This document shows, in pieces, positions 43,753-53,518 of a stretch of DNA of 64,000 nt. Position 1 is the stretch's first letter, and each line of letters opens with the position of its first letter. The notes below the pieces were generated by a model. The model made no database searches and was not told the origin of the DNA. It saw only the letters and a program-made list of their open reading frames with translations. A program made the translations under genes and the position numbers. The stretch comes from JANOMH01 sp031422295 (GTDB lineage Bacteria; Pseudomonadota; Alphaproteobacteria; Rhodobacterales; Rhodobacteraceae), in the NCBI GenBank assembly GCA_031422295.1, contig JANOQM010000101.1:54662-118661 (forward strand), in the 5' to 3' direction.

Positions 43753-44384
43753 TCCCCGCCGCCTGGGCTGATTTGGCGTTTTTTACGGATGACTGGCCCC
43801 GGATTGACGTGGTTTTGCAGGGCGAAACCCGCCAAATTCTGCCGCCTGACGGGCAGCGCTTCGCAGCCCTGAACCTGATCACACCTGCTCAAACACGGGT
43901 GGTAATATTGGGGCAAGACCCCTATCCCACGCCGGGCCATGCGATGGGGCTGGCGTTTTCGGTGACCCAAGGAACACAGCCCCTGCCCCGCTCGTTATTA
44001 AACATATTCAAAGAATTACGCGACGATATTGATGTGTCGCGCAGCACCGGCGACCTGACCGATTGGGCACGGCAAGGCGTGCTGTTGCTCAACACCGCTC
44101 TCAGCGTTCCGGCACGTTTGGCGGGTGGGCATGGCAAACTGGGCTGGGAGAGACTGGCAGCCGAGGTTATCGACCGCGTGTCGCAAACCCCAACCGTATT
44201 CATCCTGTGGGGCAAACCCGCCCAATCCATGGCCCGGCATATCCGGCCCGGCGCGCATCTGGTCCTGACGGCAGCACATCCGTCGCCCCTGTCCGCCTAT
44301 CGCGGCTTTTTCGGGTCCAGACCGTTTTCGCAAACCAACGATTGGCTGGCCGCACAGGGCCAAAACCCGATCAACTGGGCCTAA
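43749..44384 (+). CDS. ung: uracil-DNA glycosylase (family 1 type)
   Basis: 211 aa. Removes uracil from DNA. RVVILGQDPYPTPGHAMGLAF holds the catalytic Asp 57 region (GQDPY; the usual His after PY is replaced by Pro), VLLLNTALSV is the uracil pocket, and HPSPLSAYRGFFG the C-terminal loop. It lies within the trp operon, overlapping trpD by ATGA and 54 nt before trpC. The replaced His is unusual relative to E. coli and may affect specificity. Confidence 0.9.
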   Translation: MIPAAWADLAFFTDDWPRIDVVLQGETRQILPPDGQRFAALNLITPAQTRVVILGQDPYPTPGHAMGLAFSVTQGTQPLPRSLLNIFKELRDDIDVSRSTGDLTDWARQGVLLLNTALSVPARLAGGHGKLGWERLAAEVIDRVSQTPTVFILWGKPAQSMARHIRPGAHLVLTAAHPSPLSAYRGFFGSRPFSQTNDWLAAQGQNPINWA

Positions 44385-44438
44385 CCGCCGCACTGATCGG
44401 TTCTTTTCTTTGCCCGCCCCGCTGACTATGCTTGGCGC

Positions 44439-45248
44439 ATGAACATCCTGGACAAAATCAAAGCCTATAAACTGCAAGACGTCGCTGCCCGTAAACTGGC
44501 CGTGCCGATTGCGCAGGTCGAGGCGCTGGCCCAAACTGCCCCCGCCCCACGCGGTTTCGCGCAAAAACTGACCGAGGCCACGCGCAACGGTTACGGCCTG
44601 ATCGCCGAGATCAAAAAGGCCAGCCCGTCCAAGGGCCTGATCAGGGCAGATTTTGACCCTGCGACCTTGGCCCGCGCCTATGCCGAAGGCGGGGCTACCT
44701 GCCTGTCTGTCCTGACCGACGAGCCGTCATTCCAAGGGGCCGACGCCTTCCTGACCGAGGCCCGCAGTGCCGTCACCCTGCCCGCGCTGCGCAAGGATTT
44801 CATGTATGACACCTATCAGGTGGCCGAGGCCCGCGCCCTGCATGCCGATTGCATCCTGATCATCATGGCCTCGGTCAGTGACGCGCAGGCCGCTGAACTT
44901 GAGGCCGCAGCGATCCAGTGGAACATGGATGTGCTGATCGAAGTGCATGATGCCGCCGAACTGGAACGTGCAGCCCTGTTGAAATCGAAACTGATCGGGA
45001 TCAACAATCGCAATCTGCAAAGTTTTGAGGTGTCGCTGGATACCACCCGGCAGTTGGCCCGCCGGGTGCCTGCCGACCGGCTGATCGTCTCTGAAAGCGG
45101 GCTGAACAGCCCCGCGGATCTGGCCGATCTGGCCCGCTATGGTGCCCGCGCGTTCCTGATTGGCGAAAGCCTGATGCGGCAGGACGATGTAGCCACGGCT
45201 ACCCGGACCCTGCTGGCCAATCCGCTGACAGCGGGTGGGGGCGCATGA
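44439..45248 (+). CDS. trpC: indole-3-glycerol phosphate synthase
   Basis: 269 aa TIM barrel forming indoleglycerol phosphate from CdRP. The catalytic-loop regions LIAEIKKASPSKGLIRADF, LRKDFMYDTYQVAEARA, IGINNRNLQSFEVSLDTT and LIVSESGLNS are complete. Monofunctional (no fused TrpF). Start 44439, 54 nt after ung. Confidence 0.96.
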   Translation: MNILDKIKAYKLQDVAARKLAVPIAQVEALAQTAPAPRGFAQKLTEATRNGYGLIAEIKKASPSKGLIRADFDPATLARAYAEGGATCLSVLTDEPSFQGADAFLTEARSAVTLPALRKDFMYDTYQVAEARALHADCILIIMASVSDAQAAELEAAAIQWNMDVLIEVHDAAELERAALLKSKLIGINNRNLQSFEVSLDTTRQLARRVPADRLIVSESGLNSPADLADLARYGARAFLIGESLMRQDDVATATRTLLANPLTAGGGA

Positions 45249-45718
45249 TGCTGACGCATTTCGACGCCGCCGGTCAGGCGCATATGGTCGATGTGTCAGA
45301 TAAACCCCTGACCGCCCGGATCGCCGTGGCCGAGGGGCATATCGTGATGACCGCCGCCACGCTGGCATTGGTGGTTCAGGGCCGGGCTGGCAAAGGCGAT
45401 GTGTTGGGCATTGCCCGCGTGGCCGGCATCATGGGGGCCAAAAAGACCGCCGATCTGATCCCGTTGTGCCACCCCTTGCCGGTGACCAAAGTCGCTGTGG
45501 AACTGACTCCGGACGATACCCTGCCCGGTATCCGCATTACTGCCACCGTCAAAACCACCGGCCAGACCGGGGTTGAAATGGAGGCGCTGACCGCCGTCAC
45601 TGTGGCCGCCCTGACCCTGTATGACATGCTCAAAGCCGCCGAAAAATCGATGGTCATCAGCGGGGTCCGGCTGGTTCTAAAAGACGGCGGTAAATCGGGC
45701 CGGTTTGTCGTGGAATGA
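45245..45718 (+). CDS. moaC: cyclic pyranopterin monophosphate synthase (MoaC)
   Basis: 157 aa; makes cyclic pyranopterin phosphate in molybdopterin synthesis. AGIMGAKKTADLIPLCHPLP and VEMEALTAVTVAALTLYDMLKA (VEMEALTAVTVAALTLYDM) are the family core. ATGATG at 45245/45248 overlaps the trpC stop, so either can be the start. Confidence 0.95.
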   Translation: MMLTHFDAAGQAHMVDVSDKPLTARIAVAEGHIVMTAATLALVVQGRAGKGDVLGIARVAGIMGAKKTADLIPLCHPLPVTKVAVELTPDDTLPGIRITATVKTTGQTGVEMEALTAVTVAALTLYDMLKAAEKSMVISGVRLVLKDGGKSGRFVVE

Positions 45719-46881
45719 TCACCGTCGCTGATGCACTTGAACGACTGTTTGCCCTTGTCACCCCATTGCCGACCGAAAATGTGCCGTTACTTCAGGCCGC
45801 TGGCCGGGTTCTTGGCTGTCCTGTCCACGCCCGGCGTGATCAGCCGCCGTTTGCTGCCTCGGCGATGGATGGTTATGCGATCAGCGCGGGATTCACCCCC
45901 GGCGAAACCCTGACCGTCATCGGCGAGGCCGCAGCCGGGCGCGGGTTCGGGGGCCCGGTCGGCCCCGGTCAGGCGGTGCGGATTTTCACCGGCGCGCCCA
46001 TGCCTAGCGGGACAGATATTGTTGCGATTCAAGAAGATGTGATGCGACATGAAGGTAAAATAACGCTTGGGCCGGATGTTGGCGCCAACAACATGCGGCC
46101 GCTTGGTGCGGATTTCCGGCAGGGCGACATGGTTTCCGCCCCGCGTCGTCTGACGCCTTCAGACATTGCCCTGCTGGCCGCCATGAATATCCCGCAGGTC
46201 CCCGTCACCCGCCGGCCCATCGTGGCGATTATTGCCACGGGGGACGAGCTGGTGCAGCCCGGTGAAACCCCCGGCCCGGATCAGATTATCGCCTCCAACA
46301 GCTATGGGCTGGCGGCGTTGATACGCGAACTGGGGGCAGAGCCACGGCTGTTGCCGATTGCCCGCGATACTTTGGAATCGCTGGCCTTTACACTATCACT
46401 GGCCGCTGGGGCCGACCTGATCCTGACGATTGGCGGGGCCTCGGTCGGGGATCATGATCTGGTCGGTCAGGCCGCAGGGATCGCGGGTATGGAACAGGTG
46501 TTTTACAAAGTAGCGATGCGCCCGGGCAAGCCGCTGATGGCGGGGCGGCTGGGCACATCGATGATGATCGGACTGCCCGGCAATCCCGTATCGGCCATGG
46601 TCTGCGGCCATGTCTTTGTGGCCCCGGTGATCCGGGCGATGCTGGGGCTGGCTGCACAGGCCACGCCCCGGCAGGAGGCGGTTCTGGGCGGGCCGTTGCC
46701 CGCCAATGGCCCGCGCGAACATTACATCCGGGCACAGCGGACGCCACAGGGGGTGGTGGCGTTTGACAAACAGGACAGCTCACTGCTGAGCGTATTATCG
46801 GCCTCGGATTGCCTGATCGTGCAGCCCGCAGGGGATGGACCACATGCGCCGGGCGAAATGGTGCAGATTATTCCGATCTGA
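45715..46881 (+). CDS. moeA: molybdopterin molybdenumtransferase (MoeA)
   Basis: 388 aa. Inserts molybdate into molybdopterin-adenylate. PFAASAMDGYAI, VRIFTGAPMPSGTDIVA, IIATGDELVQPGE and SVGDHDL with GLPGNPVSAMV mark the MoeA domains. It overlaps moaC by ATGA and precedes lexA by 76 nt, where the lexA promoter lies. Confidence 0.95.
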   Translation: MITVADALERLFALVTPLPTENVPLLQAAGRVLGCPVHARRDQPPFAASAMDGYAISAGFTPGETLTVIGEAAAGRGFGGPVGPGQAVRIFTGAPMPSGTDIVAIQEDVMRHEGKITLGPDVGANNMRPLGADFRQGDMVSAPRRLTPSDIALLAAMNIPQVPVTRRPIVAIIATGDELVQPGETPGPDQIIASNSYGLAALIRELGAEPRLLPIARDTLESLAFTLSLAAGADLILTIGGASVGDHDLVGQAAGIAGMEQVFYKVAMRPGKPLMAGRLGTSMMIGLPGNPVSAMVCGHVFVAPVIRAMLGLAAQATPRQEAVLGGPLPANGPREHYIRAQRTPQGVVAFDKQDSSLLSVLSASDCLIVQPAGDGPHAPGEMVQIIPI

Positions 46882-46891
46882 CTGGAACTTG

Positions 46892-46920
46892 TTGACACAA
46901 AACAAGAACAGGACTAGAAC
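46892..46920 (+). promoter_or_regulatory. lexA promoter with SOS box
   Basis: TTGACA (46892-46897), 17-nt spacer, TAGAAC (46915-46920). The alphaproteobacterial SOS box GAAC-N7-GAAC (GAACAGGACTAGAAC, 46906-46920) overlaps the -10, which fits LexA autorepression. Confidence 0.85.
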
Positions 46921-46957
46921 ACAGGTCAGTTCCGCGTCTGATTTAAGGGGAAATCCC

Positions 46958-47656
46958 ATGCTGACCAAGAAACAGCTCGACCTGCTGGCGTTCATTCACG
47001 CCCGTGTGCAGCGCGATGGCGTGCCTCCCTCGTTTGACGAGATGAAAGAGGCGCTTGATCTGCGCTCTAAATCGGGCATTCACCGGCTGATCACGGCGTT
47101 AGAGGAACGCGGGTTTATCCGCCGTCTGGCGCACCGGGCCCGGGCGCTTGAGATTGTCAAATTGCCCGACGCCATGCTGGGTAAACCGACCCGTCCGGGG
47201 TTTGAGCCACGGGTGATTACGGGCGATAAACCCGACAGCCTGCCGCGCAATGCCCGCGCGATTGAAACCGCCGGTGCGGTCGAACTGCCGGTGATGGGCC
47301 GGATTGCCGCCGGTGTGCCGATTTCAGCTATATCCGAGGTGTCGCATTCCGTCGCTGTGCCGCAGGCGATGCTGGGTGCAGGCGAGCATTACGCGCTCGA
47401 GGTGCGGGGTGATTCGATGATTGACGCCGGGATCAATGACGGCGATGTCGTGGTGATCCGGCAAACGAACAGCGCCGATAATGGTGATATCGTCGTGGCC
47501 CTGGTCGACGATCAGGAAGCGACGCTGAAACGGTTCCGTCGGTCCAACGGTATGATCGCACTCGAGGCGGCCAATCCAGCCTATGAAACCCGGCTGTACC
47601 GCGACGATCAGGTCAAGGTGCAGGGGCGTTTGGTGGGGCTGATCCGGACATATTGA
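46958..47656 (+). CDS. lexA: SOS repressor LexA
   Basis: 232 aa. The N-terminal winged helix (LTKKQLDLLAFIHARVQRDG, then KSGIHRLITALEERGFIRRL) binds SOS boxes. The C-terminal peptidase has the cleavage bond in GRIAAGVP (Ala118-Gly119), Ser153 in RGDSMID and Lys191 in TLKRF. ATG 46958 follows AAGGGGAAATCCC. An SOS box sits in its own promoter, and a strong hairpin terminator follows. Confidence 0.96.
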   Translation: MLTKKQLDLLAFIHARVQRDGVPPSFDEMKEALDLRSKSGIHRLITALEERGFIRRLAHRARALEIVKLPDAMLGKPTRPGFEPRVITGDKPDSLPRNARAIETAGAVELPVMGRIAAGVPISAISEVSHSVAVPQAMLGAGEHYALEVRGDSMIDAGINDGDVVVIRQTNSADNGDIVVALVDDQEATLKRFRRSNGMIALEAANPAYETRLYRDDQVKVQGRLVGLIRTY

Positions 47657-47721
47657 TCCGGGTCGCTGTTTTGCTAGGCTTTTTCCCTTAACATATTCGT
47701 AACATTATGTTTTTATTAACT

Positions 47722-47748
47722 AAAACCTTCCCCGCGGGGAAGGTTTTT
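47722..47748. terminator. bidirectional terminator lexA/comEC
   Basis: AAAACCTTCCCC-GC-GGGGAAGGTTTTT forms a perfect stem with A-tract on one side and T-tract on the other, between the convergent ends of lexA and comEC. Confidence 0.9.
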
Positions 47749-47774
47749 AGTGATAGTGCCGTTTGACGACGGCT

Positions 47775-49874
47775 CTACGGAGTCGTCATTTCCGCCACAG
47801 CCACTGCGCGCACAACCGGGGCCGGATTCCACAGCCGCGCGCCCGTCACCTGTTGCGAGGTGACAATTTCCAATGCTCCATCCCTGACCACCCCCGCCAA
47901 AGCACCGGTTTGACGCAACCGCCGTGCGTCATAAACCTCGCAAGGGCGGTCCGTTGGATCCACGATCGACAAGATCAGGATATCGGCCCCGTCACAGCCA
48001 TTCAGCGCAAGCGGGGCCACCGCGCCAGTGACGATCAACACATCGGTCCCCGCGACAGTGACACGCGCCGCTTTGTCACTCAGGGTCAGTCCGGGCAGGG
48101 TATGGGCGATCTCTTGCAATACCAGAACCCCGTCGTTTTCCAGCCAGCTTTCGGCGGCAAACCCATCTCCGCGCGGCTTGGATATGGCGCGCCCATCGTC
48201 GGTCATGACCCCGATCAAGCCGCCGCTATCGGCGACCAGCAGCATTGGCCGGGTCGATTGCGACCATATCCCAATTGCCAGAATAACCGGCAGCACCCCC
48301 AGGAACCGCGCCCGCCCCTGCCACAACGCCACAAACAACCCGCCCAATGCCAACAGCGGCAATATCTGCAAAGGCGGGCTTGGCACGGCGGATACGGCCC
48401 CTTCCCAGCCCGCAACCTCGCGGCTGACAAACAGAATCCAGCGCGATCCTGCCTCAATCATCCAGATTGCAGGCTGGTCCAGCCCGAACGGCGCGGTAAT
48501 CGCCAAAATCACGGCCCCCGGCATCACCAACAGTCCCATGGCGGGCACAGCGAGCAGGTTGGCGATCAGACCATAATCTGCAATCCGGTTGAAATGTGCA
48601 GCCGCAAATGGGGCCGTCGCGCTGCCCGCGATCAGCGATGAAAACACCAGCATCAGCGCAGGCCGCATCCAGCGCGGCGGGGTCCAGCGGCCTTCGGGCA
48701 GGTCTGCCAGCCCGCCAAAGGCCGCAACCAGCGCCACAGTGGCTGCGAATGACATCTGAAAGCCGGGGTTGATCAGGCTTTCGGGCCGCAGCACCAGCAC
48801 CACCATCGCGGCCAGTGCGACCGACCGCAGCGTCAACGCGCGGCGGTCCAGCAGAACCGCCCCCAACATAACTGCGACCATGATATAGGACCGCTCGGTC
48901 GGCACATCCCGTCCGGCGATGGCAAAATAGATCGTGGCGGCGATCAGGGCCACGACTGCGGCCACTTTTTTGGAATTGATCCGCAGGGCCAAGGGCGGGA
49001 CCAAGGCCAAGCCATAGCGGATCAGCCCAAATACAAAGGCGGCCAGCAGCCCCATATGCGTGCCCGAGATTGATACGAGGTGATACAGATTGGCATCGCG
49101 CATTTCCTGATTGGTCGCCACCGAAATACCCGACCGGTCGCCGGTCATCACGGCGGCGGCAAAACCGCCCGCCTCGCCCGAAATGCGCGCCCGCACTTCG
49201 GCAGATAACCACAGCCGAACCCGGTGCATCAGCAACCCGCCCTGCCCTTCGACCGCAGGTTGCCAGACCAGAACCGGCGCGCGGGTATAGCCCACGGCCC
49301 CCAGTTTATCGAACCACGCCAGTTGCCGAAAATCGAAATCGCCGGGTTCGACCGGGCCTGATGGCGGCGATAGATTGGCGGTCAGGATGACCACCATTCC
49401 CGGTTCGGCGGTTAAATAGGACTGATCGCCATGCAGTGACACCCGCACCCGCGCGGGCGTGCGGTCCGGCGGCACATCGTCCAGCACCACCCGGTCAAGT
49501 GTCAGGCGCGGCATGTCGCTGGAGGACCGGTCGATGCCAATAATCCGCCCCTGCACCGCGCCGTAGTATCGAAACCCCAGCACTGGTTCCGATACTATAT
49601 TGCTGCGTAATCCGGCCACGCCAACCCCGGTTGCCGCAATGGCCAGCCCAAAGAACAATGGCGCTAGCGCAGGCCCGGCCAGCCTGCCCAACAGCAGCGC
49701 CAGCCCCGCCACCACCGCCAGCCCGGTATATGTGGCCATGCCAGGCTCAAACCGCAGGCCAAAATAGACCCCGACGCCGATTGCAAAGGCAACCGGCACC
49801 CAGGTGAGCAAATGCCCCCTTTGGCGCAGCAGGGCGGCCTGACACTGGTCCAGAATTTGCGTCCATCGCTGCAC
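47775..49874 (-). CDS. comEC: ComEC/Rec2 family DNA uptake protein
   Basis: 699 aa. ComEC is the inner-membrane DNA translocation channel of natural transformation; in R. capsulatus it is needed for GTA DNA uptake. The N-terminus has several hydrophobic segments, then an OB-like domain, the Competence core with YHLVSISGTHMGLLAAFVFG and ERSYIMVAVML, about eight more membrane segments, and a short soluble C-terminus that lacks a full metallo-beta-lactamase domain. It diverges from gltX and converges with lexA. Confidence 0.88.
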   Translation of the reverse strand: MQRWTQILDQCQAALLRQRGHLLTWVPVAFAIGVGVYFGLRFEPGMATYTGLAVVAGLALLLGRLAGPALAPLFFGLAIAATGVGVAGLRSNIVSEPVLGFRYYGAVQGRIIGIDRSSSDMPRLTLDRVVLDDVPPDRTPARVRVSLHGDQSYLTAEPGMVVILTANLSPPSGPVEPGDFDFRQLAWFDKLGAVGYTRAPVLVWQPAVEGQGGLLMHRVRLWLSAEVRARISGEAGGFAAAVMTGDRSGISVATNQEMRDANLYHLVSISGTHMGLLAAFVFGLIRYGLALVPPLALRINSKKVAAVVALIAATIYFAIAGRDVPTERSYIMVAVMLGAVLLDRRALTLRSVALAAMVVLVLRPESLINPGFQMSFAATVALVAAFGGLADLPEGRWTPPRWMRPALMLVFSSLIAGSATAPFAAAHFNRIADYGLIANLLAVPAMGLLVMPGAVILAITAPFGLDQPAIWMIEAGSRWILFVSREVAGWEGAVSAVPSPPLQILPLLALGGLFVALWQGRARFLGVLPVILAIGIWSQSTRPMLLVADSGGLIGVMTDDGRAISKPRGDGFAAESWLENDGVLVLQEIAHTLPGLTLSDKAARVTVAGTDVLIVTGAVAPLALNGCDGADILILSIVDPTDRPCEVYDARRLRQTGALAGVVRDGALEIVTSQQVTGARLWNPAPVVRAVAVAEMTTP

Positions 49875-49964
49875 TTGTCCTTGCCCCCCTTCCCGGACTA
49901 CTCACTTGCCAGAATATCCCCCCCAGCCTACCCGGCTTGTGGTGAAGGAAAGGTTAATCCCACT

Positions 49965-51368
49965 ATGTCGATGTCCCCTGTTGTCACCCGCTTTGCCCCG
50001 TCACCCACCGGCGCATTGCATATCGGCGGGGCGCGGACAGCCCTGTTCAACTGGCTGTTTGCGCGGGGCCGGGGCGGTAAGTTTTTGCTGCGGATCGAAG
50101 ATACGGATCGCGCCCGGTCTACCGATGCGAACCGGCAGGCAATACTGGACGGGCTGACATGGCTGGGCCTTGATTGGGATGGCGCGCCGATCAGCCAGTT
50201 TGACCGCGCCCCGCGCCATGCCGAAGTGGCGCGGTCGATGCTTGCATCAGGAACGGCCTATAAGTGCTTTGCCAGTCAGGAAGAAATCGAAACCTTCCGC
50301 GAATCTGCCCGCGCCGCTGGCACCTCGACCCTGTTTCATTCGCCGTGGCGGGACGTGCCCGACAGCCAGCACCCGGATGCGCCCTATGTGATCCGCATTC
50401 GCGCCCCGCAGGATGGGGCAGCCACGATCCATGATCAGGTGCAGGGCGATGTGACCATCCGGCATGACCAGATGGATGATTTGGTTCTACTGCGGTCCGA
50501 TGGCACCCCGGTCTATATGCTGGCCGTGGTTGTGGATGATCACGATATGGGTGTGACCCATGTGATCCGGGGCGATGACCATCTGACCAACGCATTCCGG
50601 CAAAAGATGATTTATGACGCCATGGGCTGGGCTGTGCCGGTGATGGCGCATGTGCCGCTGATCTTTGGGCCGGATGGCAAAAAGCTGTCCAAACGGCATG
50701 GTGCGACCGGGGCGGCGGAATATCAGTTGCTGGGCTATCCTGCGGCGGGGATGCGCAATTACCTGACCCGGCTGGGCTGGAGCCATGGCGATGCCGAGTT
50801 TTTCACCGATGCGCAGGCCCGCGACTGGTTTGATCTGGGTGGAATTGGACGCGCGCCAGCGCGGTTTGACACCAAGAAACTGGAAAACCTGTGTGGCCAG
50901 CAGATAGCCGCGGCTGACGATGCTGCACTGCTGCATGAAATCGAGGAATTTCTGACAGCTACAGCCGCACCGGCCTTGACCGGAGCGCAGCGGGACGGGT
51001 TGAAACATGCGCTGTATTGCCTGAAAGAACGGTCCAAGACCCTGCCGGAACTGCTTGAAAAGGCGTATTTTATTCTGACTTCACGGCCAATTGTCGCTGA
51101 TACTGCCGCAGCCCAGCAACTGGACCAAGGATCCCGTCGCATCTTGCTTGATTTGACGCCGCAACTGCACAATGCTACATGGGACCGAGAGGCGCTGGAA
51201 GCAGCGGCAGCAAAGGTGGCCGAAGCCCATGGTGTCAAACTGGGTAAACTGGCGGGGCCGCTGCGGGCCGCATTGGCCGGCCGCACAATATCGCCGAGCG
51301 TATTTGACATGATGCTGGTTTTGGGGCGCAATGAGACGATCGCCCGCCTGAATGATTTGACCGACTGA
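49965..51368 (+). CDS. gltX: glutamate-tRNA ligase
   Basis: 467 aa class I synthetase. FAPSPTGALHIGGARTALFN holds the HIGH motif, RGDDHLTNAFRQ the substrate region, and GKKLSKRHGAT the KMSKS motif. Alphaproteobacteria often have two GltX; whether this one charges tRNA-Glu only or also tRNA-Gln cannot be told. The frame begins at 49812, but ATG 49965 (MSMSPVVTRF) with AGGAAAGG upstream is the start. Confidence 0.95.
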   Translation: MSMSPVVTRFAPSPTGALHIGGARTALFNWLFARGRGGKFLLRIEDTDRARSTDANRQAILDGLTWLGLDWDGAPISQFDRAPRHAEVARSMLASGTAYKCFASQEEIETFRESARAAGTSTLFHSPWRDVPDSQHPDAPYVIRIRAPQDGAATIHDQVQGDVTIRHDQMDDLVLLRSDGTPVYMLAVVVDDHDMGVTHVIRGDDHLTNAFRQKMIYDAMGWAVPVMAHVPLIFGPDGKKLSKRHGATGAAEYQLLGYPAAGMRNYLTRLGWSHGDAEFFTDAQARDWFDLGGIGRAPARFDTKKLENLCGQQIAAADDAALLHEIEEFLTATAAPALTGAQRDGLKHALYCLKERSKTLPELLEKAYFILTSRPIVADTAAAQQLDQGSRRILLDLTPQLHNATWDREALEAAAAKVAEAHGVKLGKLAGPLRAALAGRTISPSVFDMMLVLGRNETIARLNDLTD

Positions 51369-51478
51369 AACGATTTCGTCATCTTTCGCATTTAACGACA
51401 GGTGGCAACGACCGCATACCGCCGGACCCATCGGGTTGGTGACTTACCTCAAAACGGGGCCTCAAAAAGGGGATAGAC

Positions 51479-52771
51479 ATGGCTGAAACGAAAACGGCGA
51501 CGCTGACGATTAATGGCAAAAGCTATGATCTGCCGATCCATTCGCCGACATCCGGGCCAGATGTGATCGACATTCGCAAGCTGTATGCGCAGGCCAATGT
51601 GTTCACCTATGACCCCGGTTTTACCTCGACGGCGGCCTGTGACAGCGAGATTACTTTCATTGATGGCGACGAGGGTATTTTGCTGCACCGTGGCTATCCG
51701 ATTGATCAGCTGGCCGCCAAATCACATTTCCTCGAAGTAGCCTATTTGTTGCTTTATGGATCATTGCCGTCAGCGACCGAGCTTGAGACCTTTGAAAATC
51801 ACGTGACCCGGCACACGATGATCCACGAACAGATGCACTATTTTTTCCGCGGGTTCCGGCGTGACGCGCATCCGATGGCGACGATGGTCGGCGTGGTTGG
51901 CGCGATGTCGGCGTTTTATCAGGACAGCACCGATGTGCATGACGAACATCAACGCGAGATTGCGTCGCATCGCCTGATTGCGAAAATGCCAACGATTGCG
52001 GCGATGGCCTATAAGTATTCAATCGGGCAGCCGTTTGTGTATCCGCGCAATGAGTTGGATTATGCGTCAAACTTCCTGAGCATGTGCTTTGCCGTGCCCG
52101 CCGAAGATTACCATGTGAACCCGGTGATTGCCCGCGCCATGGACCGGATTTTCACGCTGCACGCCGATCACGAACAGAATGCATCCACCAGCACTGTGCG
52201 GCTTGCGTCATCGTCCGGGGCTAATCCGTTTGCCTGCATTGCGGCTGGCATCGCCTGCCTGTGGGGGCCCGCGCATGGCGGGGCCAATCAGGCGGCGCTG
52301 GAAATGCTGCGCGAAATTGGCACCGTGGACCGGATTCCAGAATATATTGCCAAGGCCAAGGATAAAACCTCGGGGTTCCGGCTGATGGGTTTTGGCCACC
52401 GGGTGTATAAAAACTTTGATCCCCGCGCCAAGGTGATGAAAGAAAGCGCCGACGAAGTGCTGGAATTGCTGGGCATCCACAATAACCCGACCCTGCAGGT
52501 CGCCAAGGAACTGGAACGGATCGCGCTGGAGGACGACTATTTCGTATCGAAGAAACTCTATCCCAATGTCGATTTCTATTCCGGCATTATCCTTTCGGCG
52601 ATGGGATTTCCCACTTCGATGTTTACCCCGATCTTTGCCGTGGCCCGCACCGTTGGTTGGATTTCGCAGTGGCGCGAGCAGCTGGGCGATCCGCAGCTGA
52701 AAATCGGCCGGCCCCGCCAGTTGTATCAGGGCAATACCGGACGCGACTATGTGGACATTGAAAACCGCTAG
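51479..52771 (+). CDS. gltA: citrate synthase
   Basis: 430 aa type II citrate synthase of the TCA cycle. LLHRGYPIDQLA, FAVPAEDYHVNPV, LHADHEQNASTSTVRLASSS (active-site His), GPAHGGANQAAL (second His) and GFGHRVYKNFDPRAKVMK are present. The region 51369-51478 upstream shows AAAAAGGGGATAGAC directly before ATG. Confidence 0.97.
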   Translation: MAETKTATLTINGKSYDLPIHSPTSGPDVIDIRKLYAQANVFTYDPGFTSTAACDSEITFIDGDEGILLHRGYPIDQLAAKSHFLEVAYLLLYGSLPSATELETFENHVTRHTMIHEQMHYFFRGFRRDAHPMATMVGVVGAMSAFYQDSTDVHDEHQREIASHRLIAKMPTIAAMAYKYSIGQPFVYPRNELDYASNFLSMCFAVPAEDYHVNPVIARAMDRIFTLHADHEQNASTSTVRLASSSGANPFACIAAGIACLWGPAHGGANQAALEMLREIGTVDRIPEYIAKAKDKTSGFRLMGFGHRVYKNFDPRAKVMKESADEVLELLGIHNNPTLQVAKELERIALEDDYFVSKKLYPNVDFYSGIILSAMGFPTSMFTPIFAVARTVGWISQWREQLGDPQLKIGRPRQLYQGNTGRDYVDIENR

Positions 52772-52773
52772 GC

Positions 52774-52793
52774 GGCAATCTGGCTGGATTGCC
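52774..52793 (+). terminator. hairpin after gltA
   Basis: GGCAATC-TGGCTG-GATTGCC starts 2 nt after the gltA stop; the T-tract (CTTTCTT) is weak. The remaining gap to 53005 holds no gene I can support. Confidence 0.45.
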
Positions 52794-53005
52794 CGGCTTT
52801 CTTGCCACTGACCGACCTTGTCTTGCGCGGTGCTGAAGGGTAAGTTTGAAAGTACGGTCCGCAGTTCACCGAGGCGTCGCCGGTTCGCCAGAACCACGCT
52901 AAACCTGTTGATACCCGTCAGATCCTGCACCCCAAGACAGTGCCAGTCCGACAAGGGCGACCATCGACACCCGAAAGGGCCAGCGCACCGATCATTGGAG
53001 CAGCC

Positions 53006-53518
53006 ATGCCGCGCGACCTGATTTCCCTGACCATCCCTGATCTGTCCAGCTTTGCCAAAACCCTGCGTGCCGATATGGCCGTAATGCCCGCTATGCCCAG
53101 CCATTTATCGCTGTTGGGCATGCTGGCCAAGGCGGCAGGATACCGAAACTTTCAGCAGCTTAAGGCGGTCCTACCCGAACCGGCCGCTCTGCCCGATCTG
53201 AAACGCCTCGCCAAGGCGCAGCGCGCCTTTGATACTTTGGGTCGAATGCAAAGCTGGCCCGCCCAAACCGCCGTGCAACATCTGTGTCTATGGGTGTTTT
53301 GGGCGCAGCTTCCGTCCCGGCGCGACCTGACCGAAGCCGCAGTTAATCAGGTTTTGCAGGACGGGGCAACGTTTGGCGACCATGTTCTGCTGCGCCGGTC
53401 GCTGATTGACGCCCGGTTGATGACCCGGACGCAGGATGGCAGGGTCTATCGCCGGATCGAACAAACCCCGCCACCGGAGGCATTGGGGCTGATCCACGCC
53501 ATCGGTCAGCGTCCCTGA
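53006..53518 (+). CDS. DUF2087 domain protein
   Basis: 170 aa. The C-terminal part (about 105-155) with LPSRRDLTEAAVNQVLQDG, FGDHVLLRRSLIDARLMTRT and YRRIEQ matches the DUF2087 winged-helix domain, usually linked to transcription regulation; the N-terminal MPSHLSLLGMLAKAAGYRNFQ resembles a helical DNA-binding region. Role unknown. GGAG lies 5 nt before the ATG. The last 13 nt overlap the convergent enoyl-CoA hydratase gene. Confidence 0.75.
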   Translation: MPRDLISLTIPDLSSFAKTLRADMAVMPAMPSHLSLLGMLAKAAGYRNFQQLKAVLPEPAALPDLKRLAKAQRAFDTLGRMQSWPAQTAVQHLCLWVFWAQLPSRRDLTEAAVNQVLQDGATFGDHVLLRRSLIDARLMTRTQDGRVYRRIEQTPPPEALGLIHAIGQRP

